A stretch of DNA of 64,000 nt from Cryptomeria japonica. Taxonomy: Eukaryota > Streptophyta > Pinopsida > Cupressales > Cupressaceae. The stretch covers positions 376,009,018 to 376,073,017 of the forward strand of contig NC_081407.1 of NCBI RefSeq assembly GCF_030272615.1, given 5' to 3'. Each line of letters starts with the position of its first letter. Within the stretch, counting starts at the first letter, position 1. This document shows positions 24,740-35,400 of this stretch, one piece after another. A program made the position numbers and the translations under genes. The notes under the pieces were generated by a model that saw only the letters and a program-made list of their open reading frames with translations, was not told the DNA's origin and ran no database searches.

Positions 24740-27700
24740 TTGACAACTTTTTTTCTACTTTACAGTGTATTAAGTTTCAATCTACAATATTAGTATTTTT
24801 TCAAATAAAATGCATTTATTAAGTTTGTTGAATTCTAAAATTTCCTGTAGTGATACCACCACAAAGAATGAATTTTGAATCAGAAGAACAACGGACGCAA
24901 TATCATAGGGATTATCAAAGAGAATATCGTAGAAGACAACATGAACACATGACAGATGTTGATAGGGAGGAACAAAGACAAAGACACAATGCGATTGTAG
25001 ACATAGAGCAAAAGTACCAGTACAAGAATTTGAAGCTCAGATTAGAGAAGGTTTTAATATAATTGGAAGTCATTATCAACGAACTTGTGAACAATAATCT
25101 CATTCTCAAAGATAGGATACGCAACAAGTTCCTCAACAATCATACGAAATACAATGATTTCAATCGCATACAGGTAATCAAATGAATTATCATAATGAAG
25201 AATTTGCATATGTTGACTATATACCTCAAAATACTCAACATATTCCTCTGCCTGAAATAAATGTAGGAATGATAAATAATGTCCAAAATATAGGCAATCC
25301 TAATGAAATTCTTCAAAACAATTTGAAAAATATTCAACTTGCATTTCGACACCGAATAGACAACTTTGTTTCTCCAACAATATGTTATATATGTCAAGAA
25401 TGTTACCTTGGCATAAAAGTGTATCGCACTACGCAAGGCCTTGTATGTGGTAGGTGTCATCAAGAATGAGGAATATAATAGATTCTTTTTGTCGAACAAT
25501 ATAGATCCAGGACCACAACCACACGAACTTGCCAACCTTACACAAGTAGAAGAAATGTTGATTGCACATGTAAGTTTGATTCTACAAGTCACGCATGCAA
25601 CAGGTGGAAAATATAGGTATAAAGGACACACAATAAGTTTTCCACAAAATATTGAACAAATTTCCAATATTTTGCCACATCTAATAAAAGACTTGCCAAC
25701 AATCATTGTTTGAAGAAAACATCAACATGACACAAATTACAAATTTACAGTAAATAGAGAACGTGTCTACAAAGAATTAAAATACAAAATTGAGCATGAC
25801 AAGTTCTATTGAGGTGTTATGATTGATCATAATGCTTTGCATGATTTGGATAGAGATTGTAATCAAAATATCTTTGACAAAATAAGGAGTATGCATGTGG
25901 AATTTGATTCTGACTCAAACCAAATTGTATTTGTTGGTCCAATTTTAGAAACAGATTATTGTAATATCATAAATCACACAACATCAATGGCCTCAAATTG
26001 ACCTAACGTGCAAAGAGAAATGGAATTAATCAGGGCATGGGTGAATAATCCAAATGCAAATCCTCCCATGTTGATTGATTGGCCTGCAATTGGTGTATCT
26101 CTGATCAATGAATACATGACAATGGGTTTACTTGACATGGCATTTCCAACACTATTTGCTGATAGTAGGTGTGATTTGTTGGAACCATGAATAAGATGAG
26201 TACACCTACATGAGTATGTGAAGCATTTGCTTTGCTATAGGGACCACCGCTTTGGAAAACACCCAAGGTTTCGATATTAGATGATGAACATGATAATGAG
26301 GCACAGAGCACAAAATTCAACTATTGTATTTGCAAAAGGGAACCTTTGAGGGTTTCCTATCACAGTAAATGAATTGTGTGAACATATGCAGAACTTGCCA
26401 AACTCACAGCTGGCTGATAAATTGATGTGATTTGGAACAACATTGCGAGGAACCAGATCATATTGGAAAAAATGCAGAGCATAACTATCTAGTATGCTAC
26501 ATCAAATCAGAACACCAACAATATTCTGTACACTTAGTGCTGTGGACTTGTATTAGCTAGATTTACATGCACTGATGCAAGGAATAGCTCCAACAAATCC
26601 ACATGAACCTTAAATCTGGAGGAAACAAAATGTGATTGACTGCCCTCATATGGTTGCCCACTATATGCACTTAAGACATTCTATATTTAGAAAAGAAATA
26701 CTCAAACAAAGGTATAATGTTAAAGAGTACTGGTGCAAATATGAATGGTAACATAGAGGATCACCACATGTGCACGGTTTTCTATGGATACATGGAGCAC
26801 CAAATATGGATAGCATAGATTGGTCTACTGAATAAGAAATAAAGCTTTTTGAAAGATATTTCCATGGCATTGTTCATGCATGGAATCCAAGAGTAGATTT
26901 TCATCAACGAAACATACAGGTGTCATTACAATGAGTTTCAATCCTAACTTATGTAATCCAATGTAAATGTTAGTTTTTATTACATAGAAAACTAATAAGT
27001 TCATATTTACTATTGCAGACATTCCAAAACTTTGCACAACACCCATGTCTAAAAAACACAAGACACCTTGTCAAGACAAATATTGATAAAGATTACGAAG
27101 AAATTCTAAACATAGTACAAAGACATACAATGTGTAGAGAGGGTGCATGTTTAAGAAAGAAAAAAGGAAGAATGGTTCATAGGTAATTACTTTATAATAA
27201 ATAATTTTCAATATACATGTAATGTAAACGTTTGAAAAAAATGCTAAAAAATATTTACAAATAAAAATGCAGATACAATGCACCCTAGGCGTTAAATATA
27301 CATGGATCAAAATTATATCAAGACATATAGAGTAGTGAAAAGAAATTTGTGCCAACAAGAAATGATGATAGAGTTAATTCACACAGTCGCTACATACTAC
27401 AACTGTCGAGAGCTAATATAGATTGGCAACCGGTTTTCTCAAAAAATGCAGTGATAAAGTACATTGCAAAGTATGCAGTGAAAGTAGAGAAGAGCTCAAA
27501 AACCTACCATCAAATGTTGTTGCATCTTTCAAATATAGAAAACCTAGATGACCTAGAAGCAAAAGCATATAGGAAGCTCTTGACTGAAACTATTATAGAA
27601 AGAGATGTTGGAGCTCAAGAAACATGCCACAGGCTCTTAGAACTTCCCTTGGTTGAAAGTAGTAAAACATTTGTTAATCTCAATGTTTCATGTGAAGTAC

Positions 27701-29930
27701 TCAAACCCGTTGCTTTATGTGATGAAGATAACAATGAAGAACAAACAAAATCATTCATTGATAGATATAGGACATGACCATACTCAATGGAACCTATCAC
27801 ACTTATTCCAAGGTTTCTATCAATTCCTTCACATGGATCAAAAAAATTTGTTCATTTATGTTTATCAGAATTGTTACTTTACAAGACATTTTGTGACATC
27901 GAAAGAGATATTGGTGACAACAATGACACCATAATATCAAATTGGGAGTCTCCCAATTATACCCCTTGGTATTTGGAGTGAACAATAAGTACAGAAAATA
28001 ATGAAAATATTAGTGATTTGAAAATTGAAGATAATGGCATCGTTCAAGAAAACACAACAGAGCATGAATGGGAAATCATATCTAGGCTACATCATTGTCA
28101 TGTAATGCAACTCTCAGAAATAGAAATGTTGGGAAGAAGAGATATTGACAGACAAACAAATTGGTCTAGCAAATATCAAAGTGATGAATACACAACTCAG
28201 GCAATGAATTTCATAGAAACAATTAGAGAGAATAGATGCATTATACATGATGATATACCACAATATATCAATTATGCAAGCTTGAGTGAGGAACAAGAGA
28301 AATCATTGAACATAATTATGTCACATTACTATATGAATGAACATAGGATGCCATTGTATATAATAATTCAAGGAATGACAGGAACAGGAAAGTCTTATTT
28401 GATTGGTGCGATTAGTGAAAGTCTTAAAAGTGCAACAATGCCTAATCAATCTCCCCTTCTACTGCTTCCACCAACTGGAGTAGCAACATTCAACATAGGA
28501 GCATCGACTATTCATTCCAAGTTGAGAATTCCAATAAAATATTTTGGTATATTAGAAGGAACAAGGCTAACAACTTTCTGAGAAGAACTATCACATGTGA
28601 AGTATATATTGATTGATGAAATGAGCTTCATTGGAGAGAAATTACTTGAGAACATCGATTCCTTTATTCGTCAAGCATTCCCACAAAATTCTGATTTAAG
28701 ATTTGCAGGTATGTTCGTAATTCCCATGAATTACAAAAAGCATTTCAGAATGTAGAAAATGCAATAACCACGTATTAAATTTCCATATTTTTATTTTATA
28801 GTTCATTTAAAATTATGTTTGTGTATTATTTTTAGGTGTTTCAATCATTTTAGTTGGAGACCTGGGTCAACTGCCTCTCTTCAAAGACAAACCAACATAT
28901 GAGAGTAGCAGATGAGCAAATATTCTATGGCAAGACTTAAAAATTGTGGTTACCTTAGACAAAGTTTTTAGACAAGATGGAGAAGATGTTGAATAGATTC
29001 AATTTTGTCAACTATTGACAAACTTGAGAGAAGCATAACCTACAATTGATGACTGGAAGTTGCTAATGTCAAGAACAAATAATAATATGAGTACAACAAT
29101 CAATGAATCATTTGACAATGATGTTCATTTGCTCTCCACAAATGATAATGTTCGGAATCATAACAGGAAAATATTATATTCTCTCAAACAACCTATTGCA
29201 CGTAGCATTGGAACAAAACTTGGAACTGTTAATGCAACTAAAGGAAGTTCTCATGACGAGCTTGATATGGAGTTATTGATTAGCGAAAATGAAAGAGTTA
29301 TGCTAACTTCTAACCTATGGATAGAAGCAGGTCTTGTAAATGGAGCATTAGGTTACATTCAAAATATTGTATACAAACCTAGAAGTATGCCACCAGAACC
29401 ACCAACATATGTAATGGTTAACTTTGATAACTACTCTAGATTTGTGTTTGATGATCACAATCCACAAACAGTTCCCATGAGTATAAGATAAAGAGGTTCT
29501 ATAGTTCAAATACCATTGAGACTGGCTTGGGCATTAACAATACACAAGTCGCAAGGTTTGACACTTGGAAAAACCAAAATTGATATAGGACCAATTGAAA
29601 GAACAGCAATGACATTTGTAGTTGTATCTCGTGTAAAGTCTTTGGAAGGATTGAGAATAATGCCACCATTCACATATGAGCGCTATGAAAAATGAAAAAG
29701 GGAAAACAACTTGCAAAGAGAAAAGATGAAGAAAGTAGATTGAAAGACTTAGAAATAAATTCATGTAATACTTTTTCATAAACATTCATTGTTTCATGTG
29801 ATCAACATTAACTTTGCATATTGTATTAGATTAAGTAGTAATTTGGATTCCTTTTGTATCATTCTATTTGTTTATGCAATAACTACCATGCAATATTATA
29901 TATTGTTATTAATTCAATTACAGTGCAAAG
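24740..29930 (+). mobile_element. Helitron (rolling-circle DNA transposon), autonomous type but decayed
   Basis: Defined by one long RepHel coding region (24868-29695). It has a Cys-rich N-terminal zone, a Helitron_like_N region, an HUH-type Rep and a PIF1-like helicase. The terminal signals (5' TC, and 3' hairpin plus CTRR) could not be placed, so these limits are approximate. Flanking sequence on both sides contains related AT-rich repeat and reverse-oriented telomere-like satellite. Confidence 0.88.
24868..29695 (+). pseudogene. Helitron RepHel: HUH replication initiator fused to PIF1-like helicase
   Basis: The enzyme nicks and joins single strands (Rep) and unwinds DNA (helicase). In order: a charged N-terminus from ATG 24868, a CX2C...CX2C zone (CYICQEC and CGRC, 25385-25455), then the conserved NNIDPGPQPHELANLTQVEE block and GHTISFPQ. 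Helitron_like_N follows (FPTLFADSRCD near 26145), then the metal-binding PHVHGFLW near 26766 and the Rep YIAKY near 27460. The helicase has Walker A GMTGTGKS near 28373 and Walker B LIDEMS near 28610. A late IHKSQGLTLG motif lies near 29540. Predicted introns are 26920-27018, 27183-27272 and 28709-28835, all GT-AG and frame-restoring. After a frame change near 25450, I see no frameshift from there to the end. Damage is single-codon nonsense, for example TGA after IIV at 25711 and TAG near 27286. Confidence 0.87.
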
Positions 29931-29934
29931 TTTC

Positions 29935-31010
29935 AACTTGATTATAAATGATATATAAATAATATAAACTGTCCATAATACATAATTACATATAATTTAA
30001 TTATTCACACAAATAATAGTCGCTTTCCTTATTGAACACTAGATAAAATTGAATGATCTAACCATAGATCAAATTGAACCTAAATCCTAAATAGGTTAAA
30101 ACCTCACACTACAACAAATTAAACTATTACCCTTAACCAAAAATGTAATAACCCCAAGCCTAATTAAATATTAAACTAAATTTAAACTTAACCATTATCG
30201 TAAACTAAAACACAAGTTCAAAACCCTAACACGACCGAATAGAACCAAACCAAATTGAACACTAACCCTAAATCAAATCAAATTATTATTGTAATAGTAA
30301 ATCAAATTTAACCCTACACCAAAACAAAATTCAACCATACCTCTAAATGTAATTGAACACTATATCAATGCACCCTAACCTAAATTAAAAATAAATGAAA
30401 ACCTAAAGACTATACATAATTGAATTATAACCCTAACACTAGAAAGAAAATTTAAAAAACATAAAACTAACCAATCTCTAAACCAAGTTCTAACCCTAAA
30501 CCAAATTGAACCTTATCCCTAAATAAAACTAAATCTGAACCTTAAACCAAATTTCACCCTAACCTCACCCTTGAGCCAGATGTGCTCTTAATCCTAATAC
30601 TAAACCAAATTGATCCATATTCACCACATTAATTGAATGATAACCCTAAACCAAATTGAACACTAACCCTATTTGTGACCTTAACTAAACATAATTGAAC
30701 CCTAACCCCAAATCAAATCAGGCCCTAACCCTAACACTAAAAAAATATAAATCATACACCTTCCACTAAAACAAAATCAAACCCTAACTATAAACCAAAT
30801 TCAACACTAAATATAATTAGACCCTAACCCTCATTAAATTAGGGCTTAATGTTTTCATCCCAAGCCTACATGTAACACTAAACACTAAACCAAATAAACC
30901 TGTATCCTAAATCAAATTGAACCATAAATCTAACCCTAACCCTAACCCCAATGCTAAACTCAACCAAATTAAGCAATGAAACAAAACAAAATGGAATTCT
31001 AACCCGTTAA
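29935..31010 (-). repeat. Telomere-like satellite in reverse orientation (CCCTAA side)
   Basis: After about 80 bp related to the 368-bp repeat (29940-30020), the sequence from 30060 is built on CCCTAAACCAAATTGAACAC, CTAACCCTAA and relatives. It is the reverse complement of the degenerate satellite at 17.7-19.6 kb. No coding frames are supported. Its orientation is opposite to all telomere-like blocks left of the Helitron. Confidence 0.85.
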
Positions 31011-31310
31011 CTTGAAAATATTATGAAATGATAAACCTCAATGAAATGAAAGCATAATCATAAAACTAAATAACATATAACACTCTTACTAATTTTAAAA
31101 TTATTTCAACAATTCATTTAATATAAATTATTTGATTTATAAGTTTTTGATAAGGATAAACAGGTTCTACAAGGACCTGAAACCTAAAGTTTCACAACAA
31201 CCGACCAACAACCAAACTAGAAAGAAAGAACAACAAAAAAGGGGAGCAACCCCAAACAAAAACAAAAACAAAAGAAACACAAACAAACATGCCAAAGCAA
31301 AAAAAAGCCC

Positions 31311-32726
31311 TCAGTTAAGTGATAGCACCAGATCCTTGTTCTTTTGGATGGAAATCCTGTTGATTTCCTCAAGCTCCTCCATGATGAATCTGGAGGTACC
31401 CTTGTTGCTGCTTCTGCTCGTGGTTCTAGAACTGGGTCCTGTGGATTTGGAGTCTCTAGCAGCCACATCATCACCACCAAGATCTTTCACCAGGTCACTG
31501 TGGAAGGATCTGTAGTCAACAACCATCTCGTTGATCTTTTCTAGCCCCTCAATGTTGTTTTTCGTGGCTTCTTTACTAACGTCGACCAGATTCTTGAGAT
31601 TTTTCTTAATCTCAGCCATGGATTGTTCCATCTTATCAATCCTTTGTTCATGGTTACATTTCATAACCACAACATTCTAAGAGAGTTTTTGAGTCATGAT
31701 CATGAGTTTTTCTGGCTTGCTGGGTTCAAGGGAGGTAGTGAAGATGTCAATTATTTCTATAACCCCCATCTTAAGGGTTTTGATTTTGTGCTTGACCTAC
31801 TTCCAGCTACGCTCCTGGCTTCTGGTGGCTTCCATGATAAGATTCATCAAACTACCATCTTTCCCCTAATTGTCTTTATGGACATTGATAGGGATATCCA
31901 ACTTAATCCCTTGGTCTGTAATCTTCGAGCTGTGATCCTTCGCTGCCAACTTTTTATTTTTGGTGAGGGGTTCGGCCTTGGAGATCAACCTGTTGGTGGT
32001 TTTGTATTTACTGTTAGCCCATCTGGGGGGGTTCTTGTTGCCGAGAGTCTCATAAGTGACCATCTTGTCTTTTTCCTCCGCTGGTTCATATTCAAGGTCA
32101 TCAACAGGAACCCCACTATTGTCCAGGTCCATCTCCGTCTCAGAGACGTCATGGACCTCCATCTACAGACCAATTTCAACAAGTGGGGGCACAATTTCAA
32201 GGGATTTGGAATGTTCCATGATAAAGACAATAAGCCCCTCATGAAGAAGAGGGTTGCTAGGGTTTTCCAAGTGATTTTCCAGGCTATTCTCAAGGGAGGA
32301 GGCAAGGTAATAGGGAACAAAGATAATTTTGCCATGGCAGAAATGATTTAAAATAGTGAAATGGTAGGAGAATATACTTGCATACCTACCATCAAGGGTG
32401 ACTCTGGAGCACTCCTTGTCTTTGTCAAAGAAGCTTGACATGTCCTCTTCCCCAATTTTTCTATCCCTGTAAAACCTTCTACCAGTCAAAGCCAGACTAG
32501 TGACCATTGCCACCAAAGTTTCATCAGTCTGATATTTAGCACCATAGGCCCTGACACTCCATTTTTGCCATCTATTAACAAAGGCCTCTGTAATCAGAGG
32601 AGAGGGGCCATGAAGTTGGTCCAGGTAGGGGACAAGACCACCATCGACCACTTCGCACGAGACATCTTTGTTCTTTTTCCACTTCTCGCAGGTAGAGGGC
32701 TCTTGTCTATTCTTATCCCCTCCCAT
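31311..32726 (-). pseudogene. Unrecognised repeat-borne protein, copy 1 (about 471 codons)
   Basis: I do not recognise this family. From ATG 32726 (MGGDKNRQEP) one frame runs to TGA 31311, with no frameshift and four internal TAG codons (32163, 31866, 31797, 31677). An N-terminal region of about 190 residues contains WSVRAYGAKYQTDE, RRFYRDRKIG, FSYHFTILNHFCHG and LLHEGLIVFIMEHSK. A charged linker includes NPPRWANSK. A coiled-coil-like region (IDKMEQSMAEIKKNLKNLV) follows. The C-terminus is SRFIMEELEEI...IQKN...LN. Copy 2 at 43.9-45.5 kb matches throughout and in the same order. The homologous unit runs from about 32838 to 31138 and ends in TATCAAAAACTTATA (- strand). It could be a nonautonomous transposon ORF. 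A host gene family is less likely given the repeat context. Confidence 0.72.
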
Positions 32727-32943
32727 TATGCTCCTAGTCACTAGAGAATAGGAGATCACTATCGCCAACTAGATGCAGAAAATGAGCCACACCCAAAGGA
32801 TATCAAAATAGTAGCAGAAAAACTACACACTGAGATTTATAAGTTATTAAACAATTAAATAATTAATATAACGTAAAATCTTGTCCTTATAAATTAATAA
32901 ATATTTTTTAATTTAATTTCTTTCCAATTACCCCTACGGATGC

Positions 32944-33096
32944 TACTAGCATATATATATATATATAGAAATATATATAAAGAAAGCAGAGAGATATCGA
33001 GGCTTTCATTTCAAATTTTAACTTAAAATATAACTTTGTGAATAATAAATGAAAGCCTCGATATCTCTCGACTTTCTTTATATATATTTGCTAGTA
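32944..33096. repeat. Long foldback (hairpin), MITE-like or small-RNA-like
   Basis: The arms 32971-33011 and 33047-33087 are complementary over 41 bases with two adjacent mismatches, around a 35-nt AT-rich loop. The complementarity resumes outside with TACTAGC (32944-32950) against GCTAGTA (33090-33096). The left arm carries about 18 extra bases of mostly (AT)n. No coding content. It may be a small inverted-repeat transposon or a young hairpin RNA locus. Confidence 0.8.
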
Positions 33097-33099
33097 TTT

Positions 33100-34084
33100 A
33101 TGTACAAGTGAAGGGATAGTGACATACAAACAATAGCTTACCAAAGACTTAGAAATATTAATCAAACAATTACGATATTGAGTTGTATAAATGAATAAAA
33201 ATAACAATTTACTTATTTTACAATAATAACATTTTTTTTTTTTTAAATATATAAACAATAATATTAAAGATTTTTTTGGAACAAACATTTTTTCATAAAT
33301 TAATCTAAGATAGATATAATAACAATAGTTATTTTGAATGCCTTTTAATCATAACAAAAATATAAAATTATAAATATCCTATGTCGGATTTCGTCCATAT
33401 AAATACTGAGCTTTACCTCAACTAAGACAAGGGAAGTCCTCATAATGGATGCAGTCATGCGCACGTCAATAATTCAAATCATATCAATTTTCTTTAATTG
33501 TGGGAATCTTATTAAAAAAATTAAACACACAACATATATTTTTATGTACTTTCATATATATACAATGACATCATTTTTAATTTAGTGTGGAAATTTTACA
33601 GAAATTAAATAGATAAAAATATGTTTTTATGTACTCTTTGTTTAATATGAATTTTATTTGGCTTTTTTTCTTAATATCTTAAATCGCATCAGTTTCTTTT
33701 TATTGTAATTTTTTTTATTAAATTATATATGTATACAATCACATCATTTTTTTTGTTGTGTAAATTTGAAAAAAAAGATTAAATAGACAAAATATATATT
33801 TTTATATTTTTTATTTTATATAAGTTTTATTTGATTCATTTTTCTTAATATCTCAAGTCACATCACTTCCTTATTCTAGAAATTATTTATAATTTTCTTA
33901 ATATCTCAAGTCACATCACTTCCTTATTCTAGAAATTATTTATAATTTTCCTAATATCTCAATTCACATCACTTTCTTTAATTGTAGGAATTTTCTTTAA
34001 AAAGTTCAAGTGGAAGTTTATTTTTGGTATGAGTTTTATTTGAGTTTTTTGCCTTAATATCTCAAACTATTTTGAATTTTTAAT
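33100..34084. repeat. AT-rich dispersed repeat with 53-bp tandem units
   Basis: The phrase TTAATATCTCAA plus CACATCACTT recurs many times. An exact 53-bp unit is present from 33844 and again from 33897, with a third diverged unit from 33950. Similar sequence continues on the far side of LINE B at 42.0-43.1 kb, so LINE B inserted into this repeat. The part at 33100-33330 resembles 47.35-47.62 kb (ATTAATCAAACAATTACGA against AATAATCAAACAGTTGCGA). A TATA-like CATATAAATACTG lies near 33397. No gene is seen. Confidence 0.7.
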
Positions 34085-34174
34085 TTTTAATTTTTTATTT
34101 TTGATAAAAGTGGATGAACCACTGAAATTATATTAAATCTTTATATTTTTTACATGGTGTCTGGTTCAACCAGC

Positions 34175-34210
34175 ACTGAAGGGAAAGAATGAGTAAGAAA
34201 ACCCTTCAGT
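34175..34210 (-). other. Stem-loop near the 3' end of LINE B
   Basis: ACTGAAGGG (34175-34183) and CCCTTCAGT (34202-34210) form a perfect 9-bp stem with an 18-nt loop, about 70-90 nt inside the 3' end of the element. Many LINE RTs recognise a 3' stem-loop of their RNA, so this is a candidate. It is inference from position and pairing only. Confidence 0.45.
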
Positions 34211-35400
34211 ATTGCTCAAAAAACAAAAGCCTATTTACCCATTACAAAAGCCCATAGGCAACCCAGATACAACCTCTGATTACAATATCAATCACATTAG
34301 ATATAAAGGAAGCTTGGAAAAAGATTATAGGAATTGGTGAAGAAGATGGCACCCCAAAATGAGAACACCATGTCCACAAAACAGTGTCATCACCCAAAAG
34401 GGACTAAACTATCTATGCACTACATGACTCCAAGGCCCTATAGAGAACAAACCCATAGCCAAAAGGGAACCAAGTAAAAGCAGTCCTGACAACACAAGAA
34501 TAGTTAGCAAACATATGCCCATCCATATAATAAGCAAAGAACGATGGAAAAAACCCTCAGGAATCAGGAGAGGCCTATCCATAAAAGAATCCAGAGCAAA
34601 AGCCATAACAACAACAACAACATAAGGAGCCATCTGCACCATCAAATAACCTGTCCCTCACCCGGAATATAACAAAGAAAAGGATAACCGATGTATGATT
34701 ATCTCAACGTCATGAGAGAAACTACCAAGCAAGAGAACTCATACGAAAAGATGAAAATAATTCCCTCATATCATTACAACAGACCCAATCATTAAAGCAA
34801 CTGCCTAACCAGTAGGGTACCCACAGAACAAAATGATTCGATAGAAGGACCAACTCTACATAATGTGAAACGAAAGCTCATGGCAAAGTTACCCATATCT
34901 AACCATAAAGAGAAATGATTACCAAAAAAGAAGAAAATCAGACTCAATGTATTTTAATAGAGTCCAACCATGAAATTAAATGATTGACATAGAAGATCCA
35001 ATACCAAAGCAATCCTCAAAATATCCAAAGGAAACCAAGGTATCCATCTATCATGATAATAAACTTGTAATCCCGACATGAAGCTTCATGGGATAGGTCA
35101 ATGCCAAGCAAGAAGCCCAAAAATACCAAAACTGCTAGCTGAACATAAGATATCCCACATTTGACCATAAAGGAAAATAATTACACAAGATCCCATACAA
35201 TCTCACTCTTATAAGTGAAAAAATGAAAAATCTAGAAAAATAAGCCACAACAAAACTCTCTCCTTAATGAGGAGATTCTCCCAATAAATGTCAATAGCAA
35301 GGATATTGCCCCGAAGGCCAACACCCTCATTATAGGCACTTATGAAAGAACACCCACACCAAGAATAGGGAATGAAGGAAGTTTTTGAATGAAAGGTCTA

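Noticed and set aside
31623-32351. 242-codon + strand frame as a gene
   Set aside because: It is the antisense shadow of the unknown repeat protein. The - strand frame has full-length homology to a second copy.
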